Positions 9,165 to 19,087 of a stretch of DNA of 64,000 nt are shown piece by piece. The position numbers were made by a program, and so were the translations under genes. The notes beneath the pieces were generated by a model, which was not told the DNA's origin, searched no databases, and saw nothing but the letters and a program-made list of their open reading frames with translations. The DNA is from Adiantum capillus-veneris. Its lineage: Eukaryota > Streptophyta > Polypodiopsida > Polypodiales > Pteridaceae. Position 1 is the first letter of the stretch; every line of letters begins with the position of its first letter. The DNA is taken from NCBI GenBank assembly GCA_014529385.2, contig CM043942.1, positions 54,498,647 to 54,562,646 on the forward strand. Direction: 5' to 3'.

Positions 9165-9558
9165 ATGTCAAGTCAAATAAATCGAGAAAAATTCGTTCAC
9201 GTGGGGAAAACGCGGAGTTCAAAGGGAGTCATTCATATACAGGCGAGTTTCAATAACACTATCATTACCGTCACAGACGTCCGGGACAGGTAATTATTTG
9301 GTCTTCCGCCGGTGCCTGTGGATTTAAGGGAACACGCAAAAGCACGCCATTTGCTGCGCAAGCTGCGGCTGAGAATGCAATTAAAGCATCAGTGGATCGG
9401 GTATGAAACAAGCAAAGTTATGATGAGCGGGCCCGGACCGGGGAGAGAACACCGCTTTGCGAGCTTTCGCAAGAAGCGGCATAATCCTCAGTTTCATACG
9501 TGACGTGACTCCTATGCCGTATTATGGTTGTAGACCCCCCAGAAAGAGACGCGTCTAA
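9165..9558 (+). pseudogene. rps11: rps11, second unit, frameshifted
   Basis: Carries the shared early deletion and the contig A deletion in the GTCCGGGACAGG segment, plus further single-base changes near 9400-9470 (for example AGAGAACACC for AGAGACACC). Confidence 0.65.
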
Positions 9559-9621
9559 CTAGTGATTAGTCACATCAAAAGGAGAGAAAAAAAAATTACG
9601 TATGCGCACGCAAAAAACGAG

Positions 9622-10373
9622 ATGTCGACCTCTAAGCAGGCAATTCAGTGGAAATGCCTTGAATCCAAAAATAGAAAGTAAGCGGCTTCATTATGGTCGT
9701 TTCCTTGTATCTCCCTTTAAAAGGGTCAAGCCAGTATTGTAGGAATTGCCATGCGTAGAGCTTTGTCACAAGAGATTGAGGGACCAGCATAACACGTGCA
9801 AGATTTTGCGGAGTCGTGCACGAGTATTCCACAATAACGGGTCTTCAAGAGACAATACATGATGCTTTAGTTAATCCGAAAGAGATTGTCTTTAGGGGCG
9901 ATTCAAAAGAAGATATTCAAGAGGCGTTTTCATCTGTAACAGGTCCTAAAGAAGTAACTGCGGGCGATCCATCATTACCACCTGGCGTCGAAGCAATTGA
10001 CAATTCGCAATATATAGCTACCATTACCCAACCAATACTCTAACTATTGAATAAGAGATTGAAAAAGATTGCGGATATCGTATAGAAAATCTAGCGAAAT
10101 CCGGAAAGGGACAATTTCCCATCGATGCTGTATTTATGCCTGTCCGAAACGTAAATTATAGCATCCATCTATTTGGAAGTGGTAGAGCGACGCAGAAATC
10201 TCATTCATTGAAATATGGACTAATGGTAGTCCGACACCACACAAGCACGTCATTTAGGAAAGCTTCTGAAAAACTCATGACTTGCCAACCACCTTCTCGT
10301 ATGTAAGGGGCGGGACGTATCTCTCTTCGAAAATGGATTCTCTTGCTTCCTTTGCCTCCTTGAAAGTTTATAA
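9622..10373 (+). pseudogene. rpoA: rpoA, second unit, frameshifted
   Basis: Same truncated rpoA as at 2190 but broken by at least six one-base insertions or deletions (for example AAAATAG, AAAAGGGTC, GAGGGACC, ATACTCTAAC). All three other copies are open at these points. Confidence 0.7.
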
Positions 10374-11302
10374 AGGGTGATTCCCTTGCCTCTGCTTCCA
10401 AAGTAGCTTTTGCCTAAACATTTTAGATTCCTTTGCCTTTTTTAGAGTTTCTAATGATTTTATGCCTTTGTTAGGCACATCTCTATGTTATAAGCATAAT
10501 AATAGAAAAAAAAGGCGTTCTTTAAAAAGATCTACTAAGAAGCAGAAACACACTACTGTAAGCACCAGATGAGTAATAAACAGTAATGAAACCCCCCTAA
10601 CCTAAAAAAGTTAGTGGTTGGCTTGTTTTGTTTTGCCTAGCGACACCATTAAGAGGACTGGGTGATTGTGATTAGAGATCAATTCACTGTCGCTTCGAGT
10701 ACACGACGAGGTTACGAAACCCGTCATGGCGATAACATGGTAATTTAGAAAACAAGGCGTGTATGAGGAACTATCAATGTCTACGGTTTGCGTTGGGATT
10801 GCCCTTCGGCACTTCAGGGCTCAACCAATTAAACTCTCGGTGTCTACGGCGTTAGAATGAACTTCGTGCATCCATTTATTTCTACGGAATTACCAACGCT
10901 AGACTGGACGTATTCGACCATGCGCCCAGATTATGCAGGGAAAACCAGCGATACTTTTTAAGAGCAAAGGGTACAGGAACGTAGTGGCGTTCTCAACTCA
11001 TTCCTCTGATCCCAGTATAAATTGGATCGGCGAGAAAGGTTAACCCAACCCTGCTTGACACTTTGTGCCCCTCGCTCCCTAGTCTTGGCATAGGATTTAA
11101 AACATCGAAAAGTGGGCTATAGGAAAAAGCGTAGGGAACCGCTTACTTTAAATAAAACAAGAACTGAAAGAAAGAGGACTGAACATAATACCGGGTGGAA
11201 GATACATGCTTTACCTTGCAAGTTGTGAAAGCTTTCTTCTCAATAAGAGTGAGAGTTAGTGGTATATAGCTTTATCGAAGCCCGAAATGAAACGATGTTG
11301 CA
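10374..11302. other. Spacer, second unit, ending at contig edge
   Basis: Repeats 2943-3870. The contig ends at the 3' edge of where trnR-UCG should begin, so the break falls within the repeated tRNA region. Confidence 0.6.
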
Positions 11303-11502
11303 NNNNNNNNNNNNNNNNNNNNNNNNNNNNNNNNNNNNNNNNNNNNNNNNNNNNNNNNNNNNNNNNNNNNNNNNNNNNNNNNNNNNNNNNNNNNNNNNNN
11401 NNNNNNNNNNNNNNNNNNNNNNNNNNNNNNNNNNNNNNNNNNNNNNNNNNNNNNNNNNNNNNNNNNNNNNNNNNNNNNNNNNNNNNNNNNNNNNNNNNNN
11501 NN
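11303..11502. other. Assembly gap, 200 N
   Basis: Exactly 200 unknown bases, the same size as the gap at 42991, so an arbitrary scaffolding gap rather than a measured one. Confidence 0.95.
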
Positions 11503-12190
11503 GACATGTTACTTTAGCCTCCACAAAGCCAAATAGCGAATCTAGATCGCACCCTTTCAAAGAAGTTTTTCCATACAGGTTTTCCCGCGGGCATCGGTTT
11601 TGTCATAGCATAAGGATATAAAGAGTTTACATCGTAGTAATATAAATCTTACGTACGTAGGGTATGTATACGTCAGTGTGACCACCATAATAGGCCTCGC
11701 CGAATAAAGGCTGATTTGTTTGGTTCTGGTCTATAAATAGGATACGTTTGAGAATAATAATGGGTTCGATAGATTTTCATAGCCATTGACGATACGGTCA
11801 GGTTATTTGTTATATCTATAAGGTATCGATTCCAATATTTTTATTGTGCTTTCCTAATAATTCCAGCCAAAAGTAAGATATCTTGATCCAAATATTTAAT
11901 TATTTCTGAGTTTTTCTCTTTAATATTAAATCATTCAGTTCTTCGTGAGGTATTGAGCCCTTACTACCTAATTCTGGGCACATTGTCTCAGCTAAAGACT
12001 TCAAAACTGCCTGGCAATAGTCTTAGGGAATCCCTGATGTCAAGTACCGGTATTTTTGGTTTCTTTTTATTATATACAATTATTTGATATACATTATGTT
12101 CCCTAATAATAGGCTTTATTAACCAATCACTACTATCTGAAACTAATAATTTTATCAGCAAAATCCCATCAAATCGGGATAAATTGTGAA
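11503..12190 (-). pseudogene. Family-B DNA polymerase of linear mitochondrial plasmid type (remnant)
   Basis: Reading the minus strand in pieces gives the landmark order of protein-primed family-B polymerases carried by linear mitochondrial plasmids: HNLSRFDGILLIK (Exo II, ~12150-12190), a DIRDSLRLLPGS segment, a PELGSKGSIPHEEL segment, YLDQDILLLAGI (Exo III region, ~11880), SAFIRRG and GGHTDVYIP, then YYDVNSLYPYAM (polymerase motif A, ~11600) and DLDSLFGFVEAKV at the contig edge. Several one-base frameshifts and stops separate these pieces, so it is not functional as assembled. The rest of the palm and the motif C should lie across the gap. Family assignment is confident; whether an intact plasmid exists elsewhere is unknown. 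Confidence 0.75.
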
Positions 12191-12659
12191 AATGAAAGGT
12201 CGACGCCAGCCGGATCGGCGAAGGTTTAACCTAGTCGTATATATCATAGGGCCTCTCTCTTATGCAATAACAAATCCAATGCCTCTCAGCAGTGCAGTCA
12301 ACAATGCACATAGGCCTCCATCACGTGAAATCCAATCATCGTCTATCACGGCCTCGCATGCGCCTGTCAGATGACCGACCCCATTCTACTTAGTTAAAAG
12401 TGGCATAATTGACGTATTTTAGAATGTAGTGGTAACTCGGGGCATTTCTGGTACTTTATGATCGTCTTTCCTTTATGGGTCCCTCCTTCGTGAGAAAGTC
12501 CGGGCTGCCCTGGCTTAGGTTAGGGTGCACGCGAAAGCCTTAGGACTTTAAACGTTTCGACCAATTTCTCATGGTGAATAATTAGACCCCATTCTACCCA
12601 TCAAAAAATGGCATATCTGGCATGGTGCCAGAAAGCATTAGATAAACCGGTTTAATCTC
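12191..12659. other. Spacer with dispersed repeats
   Basis: No gene seen. Two related segments at 12373-12413 and 12571-12620 (CCCCATTCTAC followed by TGGCATA) recur at 40741-40790. Confidence 0.5.
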
Positions 12660-13115
12660 TCATGGTGGATCCCGCGCCTGTTTCCTATCTTTTTTTCCGT
12701 CTCTGCTTCGCTCTGAACCAAAGTCTTGTGGCTTCCCTATCTCTTTGACGCTTGGCGAATCGATCTCTCCTTTCCTTATACGGATAGTATCCCGGATTTC
12801 CTGGAATATTCTCAGGGTTTCACGTACTGCTTCGGCAGCGTCGAAATCTATCTCGATTTGTTCGGCTTTGGCCTTCTTTTTGAACATTATCATACGTTGT
12901 CTTTCGCACGCCGCGATCCAGCTATTATCATCACTATCCTCATGCTCAGCTACATCTTTTTCCGGTTCACTGGACAGGTTCAAGGCCAGTGCCCAAAGCT
13001 CTGTAGGCTGTGAAGCGCTCTTGCTTTCTTCTTCTTCCAAAGTCGAGGAAGAAATCACAGAATATAAATCTGCATTAATATGGGCTTTAGCCAAAAAGCA
13101 AAAAACAAAAGACAT
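12660..13115 (-). CDS. Hypothetical acidic/charged ORF (151 aa)
   Basis: Unrecognised. Acidic serine-rich middle (SSTLEEEESKSAS; EPEKDVAEHEDSDD) followed by a charged, probably coiled-coil segment (FDAAEAVRETLRIFQEIRDTI) and a basic end. It is divergent from, and abuts, the plus-strand ORF at 13114. The opposite strand is also open over most of this stretch, so the coding strand is uncertain. Confidence 0.3.
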   Translation of the reverse strand: MSFVFCFLAKAHINADLYSVISSSTLEEEESKSASQPTELWALALNLSSEPEKDVAEHEDSDDNSWIAACERQRMIMFKKKAKAEQIEIDFDAAEAVRETLRIFQEIRDTIRIRKGEIDSPSVKEIGKPQDFGSERSRDGKKDRKQARDPP

Positions 13116-13539
13116 GGAACTAGCATTATTCCTCGTAGTCGGATTAACTTCTGTGGGACTAGCAAGTACTTTATTTAAAATACTTTCATTATCAAAAGAT
13201 AATAAAAAAACTTGCCAAACAAGTACTAAAGATCTCTGAAATAAACCGGGGGTTGACTCGCCAATACGGCGATATTTCCCAGGAACTAGAACAATTACGA
13301 AGCACGAAGAGGATCACTCTTTCGAAAATTTCATTTTACGTAATAAACTAAGACAGGCCAAAACTCATATTGAAAATTTCCAGCAATTCCACAATAAAAA
13401 TCAAACCATAGAAGGAAGGGAAGCTTCAGGTTCGGGAAGCGGGGCAGGGCATGTAGAGGTGCAAATAGATCCCCCAATAATAGAATCTCCGTACGAACTG
13501 TCTGTCATTCCGGACTTGGGGATTTCTTTTCCTGGTTAA
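13114..13539 (+). CDS. Unknown ORF (141 codons) with one TGA, upstream of atp1
   Basis: Starts MELALFLVVGLTSVGLAS, a membrane anchor, followed by a polar region with KLRQAKTHIENFQQFHNKNQ and a glycine/serine stretch, ending LGISFPG before TAA (13537-13539). One internal TGA (13237-13239) would become CGA by U-to-C editing, as in the neighbouring atp1. Near its end another frame encodes a hydrophobic helix (WLIWATILLLFWII) that runs straight into atp1 codons, so the original protein may have continued there. No family recognised. Confidence 0.4.
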
Positions 13540-13568
13540 TATGGGCTACGATCTTATTGCTATTCTGG

Positions 13569-14707
13569 ATTATTGCACGTAAATCTGTTCACGAACCTAT
13601 GTAAATAGGGTTAAAAGCGGTAGATAGCCTAGTCCCTATAGGTCGTGGTTAATGAGAACTGATAATCGGCGACTGATAACCGGAAAGACTGCTATAGCTA
13701 TTGATACCATTTTGAACCAGAAACTAATCAACGCACAGGGCACTTCCGATAGTGAAAAAGTGTTTTGCGTGTACGTAGCGATTGGATAAAAACGTTTAAC
13801 CGTGGCATAATTGGTTAAGATTCTCGCAGAAGCTGGTGCTTTAGAATATATTATTATTGTTGCAGCTACGGCTTTAGATCCTGCTCCCTTGTAATTTCTG
13901 GCACTATATTTGGCTTGTGCTATGGGAGAGTTTTTTAGAGATCATGGAATGCACGCATTAATTATCTATGACGATCTCAGTAAGCAATCAGTGGCATATT
14001 GATAAATGCCATTATTGCTACGTTGACTACTAGGTCGTGAGGCTTTTTCTGGAGATGTCTTCTATTTACATTTCTGTTTATTGGAAAGAGCCGCCAAAAG
14101 GTCAGATTAAACTGGTGCAGGTAGCTTAACCGCTTTACTTGTCATTGAAACATAAGCTGGAGACGTTTTTGCTTATATTCCTACTAATGTCATTTCCATT
14201 ATAGATGGATAAATCTTCCTGGAAACTGAACTTTTCTATCGCGGAATTCGGCCTGCTATTAACGTAGGATTATTCGTTAGTCGCGTTGGGTCTGCTGCTT
14301 AGCTGAAAGCTATGAAAGCCCTTTGTGGCACCTTGAAATTGGAGCTAGCATAATATCGTGAAGTTGCCGCTTTTGCGCAATTTGGGTCAGACCTCGATCC
14401 TGCTACTCGGTATTTGCCACATCGCGGCGCTAGACCTACTGAGGTACTTAAACAAGCATAATATTCCCTAATTCCTATCGAATAATAAATTGTAATTATT
14501 TATGTAGCGGTCAATGGGTTCCTGGACTAAATCCCTTTAACGCAGATCACAACATATGAAAAAAAACTTCTTGACAACCCATACATATTTTCAAAGATTT
14601 GAGAAGAAAAGCTCTTAAGTAAAGAAATAACAAAAGAAATTCATTTACTTTGTTTAAAAGAAGCTGCAAGCTTGAACCTGAACAGAAAACTTGACATAAA
14701 TGAGTAA
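13569..14707 (+). pseudogene. atp1: atp1 C-terminal two-thirds, needs ~20 U-to-C edits
   Basis: F1 ATP synthase alpha subunit, from IIARKSVHEP to the stop at 14705-14707. The Walker A region is readable ([10 protein letters not shown]), then [59 protein letters not shown] and LKLELA. About 21 in-frame stops occur, nearly all at positions that are Gln or Arg in other plants (VAIG*K, VA*LV, AY**M, SD*TGAG, ET*AGD, DG*IF, AA*LK, LA*YR). Many sense codons also have T for C (LSVSRVG reads LFVSRVG). From 13679 to the end (343 codons) there is no frameshift; one base is missing at about 13677-13680. The 5' third, including the start, is absent and an unrelated hydrophobic frame precedes it. Genuine U-to-C editing fits better than random decay, because the frame is kept and changes are only C-to-T on the coding strand. 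Truncation means this copy may be silent. Confidence 0.8.
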
Positions 14708-14740
14708 CTCTACTAAAAAAGAAATCTTTTGAATAACCTC
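14708..14740. repeat. Left junction of the tandem array in contig B
   Basis: Unique sequence after atp1 passes into the 33-bp AATAACCTCACC repeats of orf330 here. The join is within tandem repeats, as expected for recombination through short repeats. Confidence 0.6.
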
Positions 14741-15713
14741 ACCAGAAATCTTTTGAATTTGAATAACCTCACCAGAAATCTCTCCTTTCTTTTGAATAAC
14801 CTCACCATATATCTCTCCTTTATTTCTAAGAACCTCAACATATATCTCTCCTTTCTTTTTAATAACCTCACCATATATCTCTCCTTTCTTTCGTTGAGAA
14901 AGGTATTCTTGTTTGTTGCTCTTTTTTTAATTTTATTAAATCTAATTGGGCTTGGGTTTGCTGAAACAGCATACTGTATGAATATGGGCGCTAGTAGTTC
15001 TTCAATAGTAACTCAAGCGTCTTCACATTCACAGTTTATGCAACTAAAGGAGGAGGATTGCCGTTCAATCTTATTTGAAACTTGGCAAGATTGTGATAAA
15101 ATACTAAAAACCTGCCAACAAGGCAGATTGCCCAGCGCTGAGAACGGTTATGAATTCGTTTCACAACTGCAGCCTGCGCAAATAAACAATCTAGTAAACT
15201 CTATCTCTGCCAAGTTAAACCCCTCCATAGTCAGCGAAGCCACAATGCAGGAATGGGCTCAGATTTCGGTACAGTTTAAGGAGGCAAACTCCCGTCTGTT
15301 CACGTCGTTCCATAAGGACCTTATTCCTGGCTTGATGCTCCTCTGGGGTATCTCTCCCTTTAAGCATGTCCCCGGAAGAGGGCATAGAACTCCTCTTGAA
15401 GGTCCCCTTCTCCCAGGAAGTGATAGCGCATTATGCCGCGCAAATAGTCTCCCAGGCGCAACCTTTGATTGACATGTATAAAGCCCTGTTTGAGCTCTTG
15501 CCTTCGACTCCAGAAGTAGTTTTTGTTGAGCAAGACATGCCGCCGCTGAATCCAGAAACAGAAATAACTGTTTCGCAGGAGGAGGCGGATAAAATCCAAG
15601 CCGTTCATAATAAAGCCAGGGACGCTGTCCAGATTTTCGTTAAGTTCCATAGGCTTAGAAGCCGGATTCGTAAAGGGACTGCCTTTAAACTTAAACGTAG
15701 ACGTCGTGGTTAA
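14729..15713 (+). pseudogene. orf330 without atp9 head, frameshifted (unit 1 of contig B)
   Basis: Same protein as at 4219-5211 but lacking the atp9-derived codons: the left junction lies in the 33-bp repeats. Two bases are missing near 15340 (GATGCTCCTCTGG against GATGCTCATCTCTGG), which breaks the frame after about residue 205; the rest continues from about 15366 and ends normally at 15713. Confidence 0.65.
14746..14899 (+). repeat. 33-bp tandem repeats (11-codon)
   Basis: Four to five copies of a 33-bp unit with AATAACCTCACC and ATCTCTCCTTTC cores. Repeated in each unit at about 5046-5210 (minus strand), 22200-22350 and 29660-29810. They encode an asparagine/leucine-rich hendecad array. 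Confidence 0.8.
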
Positions 15714-15986
15714 AAAACCGTCTCACGGGCAGAGCGGACACCCTGGGGAGGGTAAAAACCACAGCTGACGACTGAATCCGAATATTACGGATTACATATA
15801 TCAAGTAATTACTTTCTTTTAGGGAAGGGATGGTTAAATTATTCGGTAACCAACCGAGAGATCATCAACGACAAAGATTGACTTTTTTGTCTTTTAATTG
15901 AGTTAATTTTCTTTAATTACGTAAACTCATTTTGAAATAACGCAAAAAACATTTCCAGGGTTGGGCTTTCCTTGACCCAACCCCCC

Positions 15987-16060
15987 GCACCGATAGCTCA
16001 ATTGGATAGAGTCCCTGGCTTCGAACCAGGTAGTTAGGGGTTCGAGTCCTCTTCAGTGCA
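15987..16060 (+). tRNA. trnR-UCG: tRNA-Arg (UCG), unit 1
   Basis: Identical to the minus-strand copy at 3871-3944, including the UCG anticodon loop and upstream stem-loop. Confidence 0.88.
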
Positions 16061-16986
16061 ACATCGTTTCATTTCGGGCTTCGATAAAGCTATATACCAC
16101 TAACTCTCACTCTTATTGAGAAGAAAGCTTTCACAACTTGCAAGGTAAAGCATGTATCTTCCACCCGGTATTATGTTCAGTCCTCTTTCTTTCAGTTCTT
16201 GTTTTATTTAAAGTAAGCGGTTCCCTACGCTTTTTCCTATAGCCCACCTTTTCGATGTTTTAAATCCTATGCCAAGACTAGGGAGCGAGGGCACAAAGTG
16301 TCAAGCAGGGTTGGGTTAACCTTTCTCGCCGATCCAATTTATACTGGGATCAGAGGAATGAGTTGAGAACGCCACTACGTTCCTGTACCCTTTGCTCTTA
16401 AAAAGTATCGCTGGTTTTCCCTGCATAATCTGGGCGCATGGTCGAATACGTCCAGTCTAGCGTTGGTAATTCCGTAGAAATAAATGGATGCACGAAGTTC
16501 ATTCTAACGCCGTAGACACCGAGAGTTTAATTGGTTGAGCCCTGAAGTGCCGAAGGGCAATCCCAACGCAAACCGTAGACATTGATAGTTCCTCATACAC
16601 GCCTTGTTTCTAAATTACCATGTTATCGCCATGACGGGTTTCGTAACCTCGTCGTGTACTCGAAGCGACAGTGAATTGATCTCTAATCACAATCACCCAG
16701 TCCTCTTAATGGTGTCGCTAGGGCAAACAAAACAAGCCAACCACTAACTTTTTTAGGTTAGGGGGGTTTCATTACTGTTTATTACTCATCTGGTGCTTAC
16801 AGTAGTGTGTTTCTGCTTCTTAGTAGATCTTTTAAAGAACGCCTTTTTTATTCTATTATTATGCTTATAAACATAGAGATGTGCCTAACAAAGGCATAAA
16901 ATCATTAGAAACTCTAAAAAAGGCAAAGGAATCTAAAAATGTTTAGGCAAAAGCTACTTTGGAAGCAGAGGCAAGGGAATCACCCT
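16061..16986. other. Spacer, unit 1
   Basis: Inverted copy of 2943-3870; no gene seen. Confidence 0.5.
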
Positions 16987-17739
16987 TTATAAACTTTCAA
17001 GGAGGCAAAGGAAGCAAGAGAATCCATTTTCGAAGAGAGATACGTCTCCGCCCCTTACATACGAGAAGGTGGTTGGCAAGTCCATGAGTTTTTCAGAAGC
17101 TTTCCTAAGTGCTTCGTGTGGTGTCGGACTACCATTAGTCCATATTTCAATGAATGAGATTTCCTGCGTCGCTCTACCACTTCCAAATAGATGGATGCTA
17201 TAATTTACGTTTCGGACAGGCATAAATACAGCATCGATGGGAAATTGTCCCTTTCCGGATTTCGCTAGATTTTCTATACGATATCCGCAATCTTTTTCAA
17301 TCTCTAATTCAATAGTTAGAGATATTGGTTGGGTAATGGTAGCTATATATTGCGAATTGTCAATTGCTTCGACGCCAGGTGGTAATGATGGATCGCCCGC
17401 AGTTACTTCTTTAGGACCTGTTACAGATGAAAACGCCTCTTGAATATCTTCTTTTGAATCGCCCCTAAGCACAATCTCTTTCGGATTAACTAAAGCATCA
17501 TGTATTGTCTCTTGAAGACCCGTTATTGTGGAATACTCGTGCACGACTCCGCAAAATCTTGCACGTGTTATGCTTGTCCCTTCAATCTCTTGTGACAAAG
17601 CTCTACGCATGGCAATTCCTACAATACTGGCTTGACCCCTTTTAAAGGGAGATACAAGGAAACGACCATAATGAAGCCGCTTACTTTCTATTTTGGATTC
17701 AAGGCATTTCCACTGAATTGCCTGCTTAGAGGTCGACAT
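16987..17739 (-). CDS. rpoA: rpoA truncated, unit 1
   Basis: Encodes the same 250 residues as the copy at 2190, with no frame damage. Separated by a 62-base spacer from rps11 upstream on the same strand. Confidence 0.83.
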   Translation of the reverse strand: MSTSKQAIQWKCLESKIESKRLHYGRFLVSPFKRGQASIVGIAMRRALSQEIEGTSITRARFCGVVHEYSTITGLQETIHDALVNPKEIVLRGDSKEDIQEAFSSVTGPKEVTAGDPSLPPGVEAIDNSQYIATITQPISLTIELEIEKDCGYRIENLAKSGKGQFPIDAVFMPVRNVNYSIHLFGSGRATQEISFIEIWTNGSPTPHEALRKASEKLMDLPTTFSYVRGGDVSLFENGFSCFLCLLESL

Positions 17740-17801
17740 CTCGTTTTTGCGTGCGCATACGTAATTTTTTTTTCTCTCCTTTTGATGTGACTAATCACTA
17801 G

Positions 17802-18198
17802 TTAGACGCGTCTCTTTCTGGGGGGTCTACAACCATTATACGGCATAGGAGTCACGTCACGTATGAAACTGAGGATTATGCCGCTTCTGCGAATAGCTCG
17901 CAAAGCGGTGTCTCTCCCCGGTCCGGGCCCGCTCATCATAACTTCTGCTTGTTTCATACCCCGATCCACTGATGCTTTAATTGCATTCTCAGCCGCAGCT
18001 TGCGCAGCAAATGGCGTGCTTTTGCGTGTTCCCTTAAATCCACAGGCACCGGCGGAAGACCAAATAATTACCTGTCCCCGGACGTCTGTGACGGTAATGA
18101 TAGTGTTATTGAAACTCGCCTGTAATGAATGACTCCCTTTTGAACTCCGCGTTTTCCCCCACGTGAACGAATTTTTCTCGATTTATTTGACTTGACAT
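17802..18198 (-). pseudogene. rps11: rps11, unit 1
   Basis: Has the full GTCCGGGGACAGG segment, so the body is open to its TAA. The shared one-base loss after the ATG remains, and bases are missing near 18123 (GTAATGAATG against GTATATGAATG in unit 2). Confidence 0.75.
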
Positions 18199-18265
18199 AA
18201 TTAATTAATTATTTTTATTGGGAAGCTCTGTTTAATTAATATTCTTTTTCAGATAGAAATATTTA

Positions 18266-18379
18266 TTATCCTTGTTTCTGTTTATGTTTTGAGTTGCAAC
18301 AAATTACCATGATTCGTCTACGTCGTAGAATCAATCGACATTTTTTACATATTTTCCGAATGGAAGCACGGATTTTCGT
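18266..18379 (-). CDS. rpl36: rpl36, unit 1 (ACG start)
   Basis: Intact 37-codon copy; start ACG is the complement of 18377-18379. Confidence 0.83.
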   Translation of the reverse strand, partial: TKIRASIRKICKKCRLILRRRRIMVICCNSKHKQKQG

Positions 18380-18512
18380 ATCTATAACCTTGAATTAATT
18401 GGGTAAATCTACCTGTAGGTTTGCTACATGTTTCTTCGATCTAATCAAGATAGGAAATTTGGCAAGAGAAGTGGTTTGGTTAACTGCCGAAAATCTAAAC
18501 TGATACCGAAAT

Positions 18513-18755
18513 CTACTGACTATTGTTTGTATGCCTACTTCTAAGGCGGTAGATGATGCGTCCCTTGGTAAGATCATAGGGACTCAGTTCAGCTCTTACC
18601 CTATCTCCTGGTAGTATTCTTATATAACTGCGTCGCATCCTCCCCGATATATGAGTCAAAACTTGACATCCATTATCCGAACACGCTCAAAACGTGGCAT
18701 TGGGTAAAGATTCTGTAACTGTACCTTCCATGTCAATGAGATTCTGTTTCTTCAT
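18513..18755 (-). CDS. infA: infA, unit 1, with TGA
   Basis: Same as the first copy: full 80-codon frame with TGA at the arginine codon. Confidence 0.82.
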
Positions 18756-18870
18756 CATTTGGAATAAGTAAACCTCCTATTTACATTACAGGTTTCTCCA
18801 AAAAAATTCTTTTCATTGAAGACGTAACTGGTGAAAATAAGTAACTTTTGTCCCTGTTTCTCCCTTTCAA

Positions 18871-19066
18871 TTACCAAATATGGCGTAGAATTTCCCCCCC
18901 CAGTTTTCTTCGCCTAGCTTCCCGATCTGTAATGAGTCCATAAGACGTTGATAAAATTGCAATTCCCATGCCCCCTAAGATCTTAGGGATTCTTATATGA
19001 TCGCAATAGATTCTGAGACCGGGTTTGCTAATGTACCTAATAGTTATAGTTTAGTTGCCACGTAAG
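18871..19066 (-). pseudogene. rps8: rps8 3' part, unit 1
   Basis: C-terminal half only, starting from the TAAGG microsatellite. Contains the 16-bp insertion. The C/G homopolymer near 18895 is longer than in contig A. Confidence 0.7.
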
Positions 19067-19087
19067 GTAAGGTAAGGTAAGGTAAGG
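19063..19087. repeat. TAAGG microsatellite, unit junction 1
   Basis: Five TAAGG repeats marking the join between truncated rps8 and the spacer. Confidence 0.75.

Noticed and set aside
12745-13113. Plus-strand extension of the ORF at 13114 to 164 codons
   Set aside because: The extra N-terminal part is antisense to the acidic ORF and lacks a better start; the ATG at 13114 precedes a good membrane anchor.
13569-14707. atp1 as an ordinary decayed nuclear copy
   Set aside because: The frame is kept and the changes are one-directional on the coding strand; decay would also give G-to-A and indels.
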